Assembly: GCA_013400115.1 (NCBI GenBank)
Contig: VXBP01004153.1
Span: 124,789 to 188,788 of the forward strand
Origin: Rhinopomastus cyanomelas
Lineage: Eukaryota; Chordata; Aves; Bucerotiformes; Rhinopomastidae
DNA: 64,000 nucleotides
Direction: 5' to 3'
The notes below the pieces were generated by a model, which searched no databases, was not told where the DNA came from, and worked only from the letters and a program-made list of their open reading frames with translations. This document shows, piece by piece, positions 21,255 to 32,220 of the stretch; position 1 is the first letter of the stretch, and each line of letters begins with the position of its first letter. The position numbers were made by a program, and so were the translations under genes.

Positions 21255-22812
21255 CTGTTGGATCCCAAACTCTCCATTACCCTGGTAGATGGTTCAGAGA
21301 CTGAAATTGCCTCAATTTCCATCACTGATGCAACATCTCTTCCCCAGGGAACTGCATCCCCCTTCAAAAACAGCAAAGCTGTTCCTTTCCTTCCTGCAGG
21401 AGCTTGTTATCTCTAGAGATCTCTGGCGCCTTAGCAGAGCAAAGACATCAAGGAGTGAAGTGAGTACAGCCAGGCTAAGCAGCAGAAGACTGAGCAGGGG
21501 GTTTGTGGCATGAGCTGGTCTCCTTCATCCTCCATCCCAATTGCAAAAGTGCATTGCTCTTAAAGGGCTGACTCCTGCTCTGCAGCCAAGTGTGAAACCA
21601 TTCAGTGCTTCACTGCAGCTTTCTCCTCCACCTGTGGCCTCTAGGACTATGTCTTTTTAACCTGGGGTGGGAAAGGAGTAAAATTCCTCCAACTGCACGT
21701 GTGCAGAAGTGGTTGCGGGAGGGATGCTGCAAACCGGGTTTCCAATTAGGTACTGCACTGTGGCACCTGTCTGAATGTGACACGGTAATGCACCTGCTAA
21801 GCATCATAAGAAGCTTCAGAGATTCAATGTGACACACGAAGCGATAGCTGGAGTTTAGTCAACACTCCATCAGTTAAAAGTCTATATTTCCAATTATCTG
21901 TGGACAGTTTGCCTTCAAGGATAATTGGCTTCCTGCAGCTCTCTAGAACAGATGTCAGGGAGCTCCTTCTCTTCCGCAGAGAAAAACCTGGAAGGGTTTA
22001 TGGCATGAGATACCATCGATGTGTCGAGGCCAGAGGCAAGGCAGGACTTGGGGAGCAACGAGTTGCTGTCCTGGTGCAGACATTCACAGAGGCACCATCC
22101 TCTGAAACTGAAGGGTGTTAGTTACTCCATCCTGCTCATGAAATGTTGGGCTTGGAAGCCTTCACAGTGAAGCAGAGCTGTGGCAATGTCCCTGTCCTGT
22201 AGGGCAAAGGAGGGTCATGGCTAGCGGTTGCAACTGTCCTCTTGGCACAAGGTGCTCTACCCTGTCTCCCTTCTTGATGCCACCCATTAAGGGCAGGAGG
22301 AAGAAGAGGAGATTTCATTTGGAAATGGGTGTTTGGGGAACTGTTACAGGAACAGGTCTCCTGTGCACATGTGTCAGTCTTCAGGCCACCAAGCAGACAA
22401 ACATGGCCTGACAGACCTTGCTGACTGCTCATCAGCTCCAGTGTGCTCACACTGACATCCAGCAGGCTGTCAAATCCATATGGACAGGCTGCACGGACCA
22501 TGTGGAAGAAGTGATAGAGAAAGCAGGGGACCACAGACAAGGGAGGATGCTGTAAAATACCCAAACTCCAGTAAGAAACTTGAGAACTTTCCTTGCACAT
22601 TTGAAATACCTGAGTGGAAAATGTACTTTTCATTACAAACTTTCATTTTTCCCCTTTGGAAGTAAATTGTGGTTGTTTTGTTTTAATCTACAGTCATTTG
22701 TACAGGGACAGACTGTTCCTCCAGTACAGCTGGAGAGAGATCTTTAATGGATGTGAGGGCTTCCACTAATCCTCTTGGTAAAACTGTCATGCCAGTGGGA
22801 AATGGGACTTCC
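21255..22812. other. unique non-coding sequence
   Basis: Largest frames are 72 to 75 codons before 22.1 kb, and a 165-codon minus frame at 22136-22633 is unrecognised. No splice-flanked exon is apparent. Confidence 0.45.
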
Positions 22813-22953
22813 TGGCATCGTCCAAGGCCAGGTTAGATGGGGCTCTGGGCAATCTGATCTGGTGAGAAGTATCACTGCCTATGGCAGGGGGTTGGAACTA
22901 GGTGATCTCTGAGGTCTCTTCTGCCTAAACCAGTCTGTGATTGATTCTATGAC
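22813..22953 (+). mobile_element. old CR1 LINE 3' tail, sense
   Basis: GGCCAGGTTAGATGGGGCT, then CTATGGCAGGGGGTTGGAAC and TAGGTGATCTCTGAGGTC, ending TGATTGATTCTATGAC. This is the older CR1 tail type seen reversed at 2445-2700. Confidence 0.87.
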
Positions 22954-25411
22954 ACTGCAGCACATGCTGGGAGTGTTATTGCAGTTTTGGGTGGCAATGC
23001 AGGCACCTGAGGAGGGGTCTGTCTGCTGTGGAGTGACAAGAAGTGCATAGGGTACAAGAAGAAGCCCCAGCTTGTGCGCATCCACAGGGTGCTGCAGCAG
23101 CTCTGCCTAAATATGGTCCTTTCTTCTAAGGAATTATGAACTCATTTGTGAACCATCTCTTTGTAGATCCTATCCAGAAGGCATCAGGTTTTGGTATAGA
23201 ATATACAGCGTATATTTGAGTGTCATGTCTGAGGAGCTCTAGGCAGCTGCTCAGGAAAGCACATGGTGCCTCAGGGCATGGAGGCGACTACTAAACATGC
23301 CAGTTCCTAGTAATGCTTCCCATAAAGGGAGACATGAGTAATTGTCTAAGCCACAGTGAACACCATCATACCTAAGTGAGCTGGAGAGGGACAAGTATGT
23401 CTGAAAAGGCTCCTGGCACAAGCTGACTCCCAGCTGACTCTTGACCTCTTGTGTCAACAGCTTTACATCTGGAACTGGGAGATGCTGAGCTGTGTAGCAG
23501 CTTTGTGGTCTCAGTTTGCAGTCTGAGCAACATCTCTGCTGTCCTCTGGCTTTGTCAGCTCTGTGTCTTGTTCCGACTGCTGCTGGACTGCTAATGAGCA
23601 GTCCACATCAGCAAGACGATAATAAACAGGGACCATGGGCTCCATGTTCCCAAGAGGAGGAGCAGTGGGAGGGCAGCATTGTTTCCTTTAGCAATGGCCC
23701 ACAGCAAACCAGAGACCATGAGTATTTGCTATATGTGACTTCTGACTGAATCACAGCTTTGTCCCTGTTCCCCACCTGGGTGCTTCACCTGGTGAGAGGT
23801 AACAGCTCTTTTCTGGCAACAACAAACATATACACACCTTCCTTTGGGCGTGCCCCTCCCTCTGACATCTGTGCTGGACTGTGGGGTCTTTGCCTTTAAT
23901 TTTATCATCTTCGGGTGTTTCCTCCTGCTGTGAAGACAACAGCTGCATAGTGTTAGTGACCTGACTGCAAAGAGCAGGCAGCCTGTCGAAGAGGATCTGT
24001 TTCCAGACTGACGTTTCGCTTCCATCTGCCTGACAAATCAACCATTTGTGATGATCTTCATTCCTGCAGGACACCACTGAGGTTCCTGGTTCTGGCTCTC
24101 ACACCAATTAATCAACGTGCAGTAACACAACCATTACACAGAAGCTTTCTTACGCAGGCATCTTGGCTTACCAGCATGGTCACACCACACGTTATTACCC
24201 TGTAAACCCTCCTGTGCAGATAGATGTGTGATGACTGGATTAACTGTCCCCAGCCAGCCTCCCACATGCTCTGCCCACAGCAATCCTGTCCTGTCCATTT
24301 TGTGGCAATTTGAGGCTTTTCACTGTGATGTTAGAAGAGTGGACCTGAATGTAATGTCTTTTCTCTCCCGGCTCATGCACAGACAGAATTTCTGTTCTTA
24401 TTCTTTGCCTATTTTTGCATGAGAAGAGTAATATTTAAGCAAAAAGTTCCCTTAATTGTGTAATAAGGTGCTCGTTGTATGTAGTCACATAAACTGGACA
24501 TTTCCACAAGAAACCTATAAAGGATTCTTGATGTGCAACACAGTGCAGCACAGCCTGAGAAATGAAAACCCGGCCCTATAAACCAGGGGAAACACTTCGT
24601 GGCTGGATTTTCCTGATTGGGGCATGAGAAGCTAAGCTGAGATTTCTTGATCAGATGTGGGGAATCTTCATTTCTGATGCCAGGATAAAGCGGAAGAGGT
24701 TCAGTCTGCTTGTGGATTAGAGTTTTCTGTGGGCAGGAGTTGCGGACGTAACTGATAATTACCAGAGCCATGGCTCCTAATTAGATTGAACAGGAACTAT
24801 TGTGGCATAAAGTGCTTCAGTTCAACACATGGGCTCAACCACTTCCTTTCTGTTTCCATTCCACAGGTCCTGTCATATCAGCTTTGTGGGTGGGAAAAGC
24901 AGGTACTGCCATCCCATCATCTCTTTCTGTCAAGGGCTGAGAGTGATACACAAGAGTCGTCCATGGGACCAGCAGCTCTGCTTTGCAGGGGCTTCAGGGA
25001 TTAGAAATTGGGGCTCTCTTGAACCATGCGTGTCACAAGAACACTGCAACTCTTCACACAGGAGTGTCTCTGTGGGCTCTTTGGTGGAGGCATATCTAGG
25101 CCACCTAGGCTTCCTTCAATAAGAGGAAAAGACCCCATGGTGGGATTAAACACTTGGTGGAGAGATCCTCTGGAGAGGAAGCAATTGTCTTCCCTGCTCT
25201 GATTGTTGGCTGAAGACACCTGTAACATGAGTTTTATTGTCTGTCCTTCTGCCACTACACAGAGCTCATATGAAAATCAAACTGGGTAACAGAAATTAAG
25301 CAAGTATTTCCAACAGAGGAGATTTTTATGGAACCAGCTCCTCTCCTTGAAGTCTCATGCTAACAAGAATTTCTAGTGGCAGGCAGGTCAATGTTCTGCC
25401 TGTTCCAGGCT
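22954..25411. other. unique non-coding sequence, 2.5 kb
   Basis: Frames of up to 120 codons on both strands, none recognised. AT-rich near 24410-24480 and 24775-24800 (CCTAATTAGATTG). Nothing else noted. Confidence 0.45.
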
Positions 25412-25937
25412 GCTGGGACAGCATCTGGAATATTGTGTCCAGTTCTGGGTCACTCAGATCAAGAAGGACACGGAACTGCTGGAGAGAGTCCAGTGCAGAG
25501 CCATGAAGATGATGAAGAGAGTAGAGCATCTCCCTTATGAGGAAAGGCAGAGTGAGCTGGGTCTCTTTAGCATGGAGAAGAGGAGACTGAGGGTTGACCT
25601 CATTAATGTCTATAAATATTTGAAGGGTGGGTGTCAGGAGGATGGAGCCAGGCTCTTCTCCATGTCATCTAGTGATAGAATGAGGAGCAGGGGGTGTAAG
25701 CTGGAACATAGGATGTTCCATATGAATGTGAGAAGGAACTTCTTCATAGTAAGGGTGACAGAGCACTGGAAGGGCTGCCCAGCATGGTTGTGGAGTCTCC
25801 TTCACTAGAGACATTTAAGACCCTCCTGGATGGGTTCCTGTGTGACTTGGTCTAGGTGATCCTGCTGTTGCAGTGGGATTGGACTAGATGATCTTTCAAG
25901 GCCCCTTTCAATCCCTAGCGTTCTGTGATTCTGTGAC
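25412..25937 (+). mobile_element. young-type CR1 LINE 3' end, sense
   Basis: Starts in the ORF2 C-terminal part at CTGGAATATTGTGTCCAG. It carries a frame from before 25503 to 25808 ([50 protein letters not shown]). The frame then slips at about 25765, where others continue [10 protein letters not shown]. The 3' UTR ends with TTCTGTGATTCTGTGAC. 5'-truncated. Confidence 0.94.
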
Positions 25938-26329
25938 AGGAAGAAGAGATGATGGGCATTATCTCCTCAACCATCATTTCCTGGACTCCTGGCCATTGAA
26001 GAGAGCGTGTGAGCTACTAGTGTACTTTGCCACAGCCAGCCTTGCTCTGCAGAGATATGATGGACACTGAGAGCAGCTCTGACTGGCTGAGGGAAACTCT
26101 ACAGGGGACAAATGTATGATTTTTGGGGACAACATGATCAGGCTGCACCCCAGCTTTATATGAATATGTTTAGGTTTTATCAGTGTTACTGCTAATTCCT
26201 GAAGTCCCTGCACCCTGGACTTTCTGGGGTTGTGCTAACGTAGCTGGAAAATTGTTTTTGGAGTATGTCTAGGGCTAAAAACATTATTTTTTTAAAAAAG
26301 CAAAAATAAAAGACTCAGCCAAATTGCTA

Positions 26330-26540
26330 ATATTTGTGCTGACCTACAGATAAAAGCAGCACCATTGCCCAAGTCTAATTACGCTTGGAAAGGGCCTGGT
26401 TTTATTCATTTTTCACAAACCTGATGGATATCGACTTAAATGTTTCTACTGGCAGGATGTAAAATAAAAACAACTCTGATGCTAATTGCTATTTAGTCAG
26501 TCAAAATGCTGTGATTTTAGAAAATAAAATACAGAAATTA
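26330..26540. promoter_or_regulatory. AT-rich conserved-element-like block
   Basis: About 210 bp with clustered cores: CTAATTACGC (homeodomain), GGTTTTATTCATTTTT, TGGATATCGAC, GATGCTAATTGC, TTTAGTCAGTCA (AP-1-like), AAATTAGCTC. CpG is nearly absent. It resembles vertebrate conserved non-coding DNA in texture; conservation is not testable here. Confidence 0.27.
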
Positions 26541-27091
26541 GCTCAGAGTTGTCACAGTGTTTTAAGTGCTAAAGAGAGCCGCTGGCAGACGCGGAAAAAA
26601 TAGTCTCAAAGCCGGGTGTGGGACAGACTTGGAAACAGCACCGAGATTCAGACCCCTGGCAATGGCCCCTGTCTTCACCGGACTGGTAGTGGAAGGAGGA
26701 GAGTCTTATTAGGCATTTATGGATTAAGTGCAGTCATCACCATGGCTGGAGAACACTGCCAACACTTAGGGGCTCTTAGGTTTCCTTTAGGAAGGATGGG
26801 TTTCTTTTTCCAGTGTAGTAAGTCGTTCAGCTAACCTCAGACTATCTCTGACTCCTGGTATTGACAGTCTCCAGTGATTAAACACACATGAGCTGCTGGA
26901 CACCAACAGAAATACTCTTCAGGGCAAGGATCCACTCACAGTTTGCATTCCCTGGGCCAACGAAGCCATAATTTTGGGTTGAACAGAAAAGTCCAGTAGA
27001 ATGTGCCAGGGAGTGTTTCATTTGTGTAGTGTTGGGACATTTGTAAACATTTTTCTTTAAAAAAACCCCACAATTTGAAAACATGTAATAA

Positions 27092-27115
27092 AATAGAACA
27101 GAATAGAATAGAATT
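27092..27115. repeat. imperfect (ATAGA)n pentanucleotide repeat
   Basis: AATAGAACAGAATAGAATAG and following bases: about four and a half pentamer units with one substitution. Confidence 0.7.
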
Positions 27116-28387
27116 AAAATCCAAACCTGCTGTGCAGAAAAACTGCAGTTTTAGATCTTGGGGACACTTAAAAAAACTTCATCTTTTGACTGGAGCAATT
27201 TGACAGCTTGGCAAACTGTTTGCACAGATATTTTCAGGGTGTGTGGGGGGTAATTGTCTGCAGCCAAAATAACTGTAGCTAAGTTACAGATGGATCTGAT
27301 ACTGCTAGTGCTGTGTGATTCTCATATTTTCAGTGGCATGTGCTTTCGTCACACTTTGATAGATTGGGTTGATGTTTCCCATGCCAACCATCTTCCTCTA
27401 GATGAGCGCTAGCCTGTTTGTTCTGAAAGTTTCATAAAAAATTCCAGTTCAGCAGCTCTTGAAAATGGGTCCGTGGAAAGAACAAAGAACTCCTTTGCTC
27501 GTTACACTTCTAAAGAAAGTCCCATGGTACCTGGGTATTAGGGATAATCCAACTTCTGCCGACCCTATGGAAACTCGGATTGCTTTAGTTTAGTTGGGAA
27601 TTCATGAAAAATCTCATTCCAAACAAACTGAGCAGGAGGTTTTTTGGTGTTCACAAGCCAAACTCCCTGAAAGCCCCACTGGCACAAAGCACAGTCTGTT
27701 CCTTCATGTGAAGCTGTGTGGTCAGTGTGTGTCCTCATCTTGTCCCTTGCCAGCACCAACCTTGCTGGCTCCTGCAGGACTCAGCATCGTGGAGGCTGAT
27801 GGGCCTCCTCCTGAGACAGTGCTGCTGTGCTGACCTGACTCTGGATGCTCTCTCAGCTGCACACATGTGATGCTAAAGCCAAAATCTTGCTGGAGGTGAA
27901 CTGATGCTGAACTGCTTTTCCTTATCCTGTTCCTCACTGCAACTGCAATTGTCTCTTCCAGATACACCTCCCTGCCTTCTGTTGCAATGCCCGGGCTATT
28001 CATGAACAACAAAGGCTCAGCATGAGGCTGACCTGGCCAGTGTGTGAATTTTAACCCTCCTCAGGCATGGCTACCCAGGAAACTTTCTGCAATAACCTTG
28101 TGGTTGGCTACATTGGAGCCTACTGGGGGTGATGAATCCCAGGAGAATACTCATACCTCTACTGCACTCTGCAGAGTGTCCTGGAGGAGACGATTTACCC
28201 AGGTTTCCGTTGTGACATCCCAACACCATGGGTGAGAGGGTGGAGCCAGGCAGGCTTGGTACCCGGTGATGTGGGTGTGAAAACAGGTAGCTGTAGGTCC
28301 TCCTCAGACCAGAATCAAGGCTACAGTGCCTGGGTTCAGTGCACTGCTTTGGGGAGACTGTCCTATATCTGCAAAGTAGCAAACACA

Positions 28388-28403
28388 AAGGAAGGAAGGA
28401 AGG
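28388..28403. repeat. short (AAGG)n simple repeat
   Basis: Four AAGG units in a row. Confidence 0.7.
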
Positions 28404-29419
28404 CAGCACCATGGGTACTGCCTGAGCTCTGACATCAGCTCCCAGCAGGGACTCGTGACTTTGCCTGTCCCAGCTGCAGCCTGGTTGGGAAAGTCAAAAG
28501 CTGGCAGATTGCTCCTGTGTGGTACTGGCTGCAGAAACTGAGGTGTCTTTGTGCCCTAGAACAGGCTATAGGGCTCTAGAGGACTCTTGGCCCTGACAGT
28601 AAACTTAAGAACAAGGCTGTCCTGCTGCATCCTCCTGGGCAGGAGCTTCTCTCTGCCTTTCCTGGATCTAATGAGACTGAAGTCAGTAACCAACACAACA
28701 GTGGTCACTCCAGTGTAACTTCAGAACCTACCCTTAGGGCCAGTTGACCTCAGCCAGGGCAAGAAGCAAGCACAGAGCTGCCACATCCCTTCAGAGAGAG
28801 CAGTCTTTGTAAGCTCCGTTCAGATGATAGTCATCTGACATAAAGGAAACGTTGGGAGGGGGACAAAATCCAAGAGCAGCAACCACTTATCCATTGTATG
28901 GTTTTACCTGAGAGGGAAATAGAGAAAAAGCCTGAAATATAGCTCTGCATGTCTTTAAATACTCGTCTTTCAATTCATATGCCAATTTATTAGCCATTAG
29001 GGTAGTGTATTCCTTAAAAATTTGTTCTTTGAAGCCCCCTTCCTGCGTAGCGAGAGGTTTGAGCTCTAGATTTAACCGTAAAACTTGGTCCTGGTCTTCA
29101 GCGGAGCCAAGTATGGCAGCACATCTGTAGTTTAGCTTTTCTATGTGTTTTTATGAGTGTAAACATTCAGTGAATAAATCTATGAAAGATGGGTAATGCA
29201 TGAAGCCTCCTTCCCTGGGATGATGGAGTTTCCAAGCAATGTATGAGAAAACAAAAGGGGTCGATTTTAAACAATGTTGGAGCTGTGGCAATGTCCTTGT
29301 CGTTTGCGAAGCTCCAACAGACTTTCTTCACCATCTGCCCTAAACCATGATCCTTTCAGGCTCTGAAGAGTGCAGAAGCAGCATGTGCAGATTCATCCCT
29401 TGCCAGGAACGTACCAGGA

Positions 29420-29560
29420 AAAAGTTTATTCAATGCAGAGAAGATGAAAATTTGCCTTATCCATCACTGCTGTTCAGAGCAAAATAAAGGCACCGATTGA
29501 TTTTGTGTTAGAAGGTAATTAATTGTTGTGCAAAGCCTGGTTTAGAGTTTAAAGGCCACA
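29420..29560. promoter_or_regulatory. AT-rich conserved-element-like block
   Basis: Includes AAAGTTTATTCAATGCAG, CACCGATTGATTTTG, GAAGGTAATTAATTGTTG (overlapping TAATTA and TTAATTG cores) and TTTAGAGTTTAAAGG. Candidate regulatory DNA by motif density only. Confidence 0.22.
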
Positions 29561-29729
29561 TTACTACAGCTAGAACCTCTGGCTGTGTCAGCAGCATCTG
29601 GCAGCTAAGAAATGTGAATAAAGGAGCAGAATTTGCCCTGAGCAGTTAGTCTGTGCACTCCAGAAATAGGCAGAATTCACAATCAGATGATGAAGGATGA
29701 AGCGAGAACTGGGAAGGCATTAGAGCATG

Positions 29730-30055
29730 TAGAAATAGGGCCTGTAGGAAGGTGGAGAGAGGTTGATCTCTTCTCCCAGTGAACAAGTTGGGAGAAGAAC
29801 AAGAGGAAATGGCCTCAAGCTGTACCAGGGGAAATTGAGGTTGGTCCTGAGGAAAAACTTCTTCATGGAAAGGGTTCTAAAGCCTTGGAACATGTTGCCC
29901 AGAGAGGAGGTTGAATTATACCATCCCCAGCCATGTATCATAGTCATGGAGATCCACAGCTCAGGGGCAGTGGGATGGGCTGTTGGATTAATGATTGGTC
30001 TAGATGATCTTGAAGGTCTTTTCCAGCCTAAACAATTCTATGATTCTATGATTCT
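29730..30055 (+). mobile_element. CR1 LINE 3' end, older subfamily, sense
   Basis: Encodes remnants [22 protein letters not shown] and LPREEVEL, followed by the 3' UTR and a clean tail CTATGATTCTATGATTC ending near 30055. Same subfamily as 15560-15926. Confidence 0.93.
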
Positions 30056-30465
30056 CCACAGAATGCCCTTGAACATTCTTGCAAGTTGCCTGCACATGTT
30101 CATCAGAGTGTTTGTGTCCCAGAAGAAAGGCTTATAGGGCTGAGCAGTGTGTTGCTCTTGAGGCTCAGCAGGGCTTGGTGAAGAGGAGGTGGCAGGAGGC
30201 AACGTTTGTTGGTGAAGAACATTTTTCCTCCCCAGGATGCTACCTTTTCTTCAACTGCCTGCTCAGAGATATAGTTTGGCAAGAGCACATTCCTGATGTT
30301 TGGAAGACAGAAGGGGAATGGGACAGACCATAGAGGAAGTGTGGTGGGTTCAAGACCACAAATAAAGATAAAGGAAAAGAAAACAAAGCAGTCAGGTCTT
30401 GATCAGATCTCAGATAGAATTTTCCAGAAAATGGATAGACTTTGCTTAGGGAAAATGGAAAAGGG

Positions 30466-30471
30466 TTTATT
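30466..30471 (-). terminator. LTR polyadenylation signal
   Basis: TTTATT on the plus strand, i.e. AATAAA on the LTR sense strand, at the same place as in copy 1. Confidence 0.6.
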
Positions 30472-30932
30472 AACTCTGTAACTCTATACAGAAAAGAAGA
30501 AAAGGTTAAGCAAGTTAGTGCGCACAAACTAGAAACTGTGTCACAAATGCCATCACATATTCTGAGAAAAATACAATGGGAGATCACTATCGTGTTGGTC
30601 CTTGGGTTTTTTCACATTAGAGACCTGGGAAAAAGAACATGTCAGTCGAGTAGAGATGAGTACCAACACCCTCCCTACTATTCATGTATCACCCCTGCCT
30701 GCAAACAGCAGCACCCTGGCTGTCCAGACTGACGAATGCTTCAGTTCTTCAGTGTGGCTTCTCCAGCTCAACGCTCATTGGGCAGGCCTGATTCCTCAGC
30801 ACCTGAACTGCATCCCTCGGTGCAGGAGACACACTTTCAAACAAAGAACCCAGACTCTGTCTTTCATGCCCAAGGTTTAAGGATTCTCAAGTCCTTTTGC
30901 TTTCTTCAGCTAAGCACGAAGGAATTCTCCCT

Positions 30933-30966
30933 AGTACTTGAGCACCCCCAGTACTTGAGCACCCCT
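30933..30966. repeat. 17-bp tandem duplication inside LTR copy 2
   Basis: AGTACTTGAGCACCCCC at 30933-30949 is followed directly by AGTACTTGAGCACCCCT. Copy 1 has a single unit near 13525-13541. Confidence 0.85.
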
Positions 30967-31205
30967 CAGCTGCAGAAATGACAGTCTCTCTTCCTGCTGA
31001 GCAGTGCTCTCTAAGATGGCAGTGGAATGGGAGGAATCCCTCCAGCTCACCACAGATCACTGAACAGCTACTCTGTGGTGGTGGGGGTGATGATAGACCT
31101 GCACTAAGGTCTTGCTTCTCCAGTCCATGGTGCCAGCTCCAGACTGGGCTGCCAAGCTGGGATCAGGGCTGAGCAGAGCCACAGCATCCCCCCACGTGGT
31201 GGAGT

Positions 31206-31233
31206 GGGGCTGGGGCCGGGGTCTGGGCTGGGG
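31206..31233 (+). other. G-quadruplex-capable tract in LTR
   Basis: Five G-runs (GGGG, GGGG, GGGG, GGG, GGGG) with loops of 2 to 3 bases. They lie on the plus strand, the antisense strand of this LTR. Confidence 0.5.
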
Positions 31234-31364
31234 CCAGGCCGTAGCAGTCTCATCTTCCCCTATCCAGTACCCTGGAAGTGTGTGTTGGGGAGTGAGCACA
31301 GGGCAGCAGCCTGTGCTGGGCTAGGAGCCCTCAGCAAAAAGAGGCAGGGCTAAGATCACTCAAC

Positions 31365-31373
31365 CCTTTTATC
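31365..31373 (-). promoter_or_regulatory. LTR TATA-like box
   Basis: GATAAAAGG on the LTR sense strand, matching copy 1 exactly. Confidence 0.5.
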
Positions 31374-31537
31374 TTCTCACCTAGTCCATCGCTCAAGGGC
31401 AGGTAACTAGGACAGTTCTATAGTGTAACGTGTCCCAAGACAGATCACTGAAGGGGTGCCTCTTAAACATAACTTTTTTCTTCATGAAAGCACAAATCTA
31501 TACACCTGAAAATTCTGGTAATTTTCAAACTGCAACA

Positions 31538-32027
31538 GAAGGGAAAAGAATTAGTGAGGTAGTGAGGTGCTGCTGATGTTTAGAAGGCACACAGGGAAGC
31601 TGGAGCTAAGTCTGTAATGAAGCATGGTCCACGTCACCGGCCTCTTGTGAAGAACAGCTTATGGTTAAATGCCAAAAACTTCACAGGCAATTAAAGTGTT
31701 GATGGTTTGACTTGTAAAGACAGGCTGATTGTCACGGCATTTCTAAACACGGCAACTAATGTGTTGTCAAGTTATGGTATAACCTGAGACAGCAAACAAG
31801 TGGTGAGATGATCTTCAGACGAAATCTCCTTCCTACTACTCTAGTTGTGTCTTTCAATTCATGCCAGCTTTTGGCCTCAAAGTATAAAGAAGAGTGTTCT
31901 AAGATCTCTTTTTTCCATCTCTACCTCATGTCTCATTACTGTCCCAGCCATCCAAAGGTACTGTCACGTGCTGTTGCATCTGGAAATGTTAGTTTGACAG
32001 GTGAAAGCCCTTGTCTAACTGCATGTT
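31538..32027. other. unique non-coding sequence
   Basis: Starts with GAAG from the possible target duplication and a short GTGAGGTAGTGAGGT direct repeat. No gene recognised. Confidence 0.45.
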
Positions 32028-32220
32028 GAAAGGGTCCTCAGGCCTTGGAACAGGCTGTCCAGGAAGGGGGTTGAATTGCCATCCCTGGCCGTGTTTCACA
32101 GTTGGGGAGATCTGGAGCTTAGGGACAGGGTTTACCGGTGGGTTGGGACAGTTGGGTTAATGGTTGGACTGGATGAGCTTGAAGGTCTTTTCCAGTTGAA
32201 AAGATTCTTTGATTCTGTGT
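32028..32220 (+). mobile_element. CR1 LINE 3' tail, older subfamily, sense
   Basis: Begins AAAGGGTCCTCAGGCCTTGG and includes GGGGGTTGAATTGCCATCC and GGTTAATGGTTGGACTGG, ending in TTGATTCTGTG. Only the end of ORF2 and the 3' UTR are present. Confidence 0.92.

Larger units (their letters stand above)
25938..29729. other. unique non-coding sequence, 3.8 kb
   Basis: No gene recognised; frames up to 113 codons overlap on both strands at 28.0-28.4 kb. Two AT-rich motif blocks and two short simple repeats are listed separately. The segment 28960-29010 is also AT-rich (CATATGCCAATTTATTAGCC). Confidence 0.5.
30340..31537 (-). mobile_element. solo LTR of endogenous retrovirus (copy 2, inverted)
   Basis: Reverse-oriented copy of the LTR at 12791-14125. 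On the plus strand it begins TGTGGTGGGTTC and ends CAAACTGCAACA. The 4-bp GAAG directly precedes (30336-30339) and follows (31538-31541), a possible target duplication. The part at 30340-31010 is about 97 per cent identical to copy 1 by eye; the rest is much more divergent. A stretch of roughly 150 bp present in copy 1 (about 13300-13450) is missing. No internal retroviral sequence adjoins either end. Confidence 0.85.

Noticed and set aside
22136..22633. 165-codon minus-strand ORF
   Set aside because: Unrecognised; overlaps plus-strand frames at 22217-22665 and lacks exon signals.
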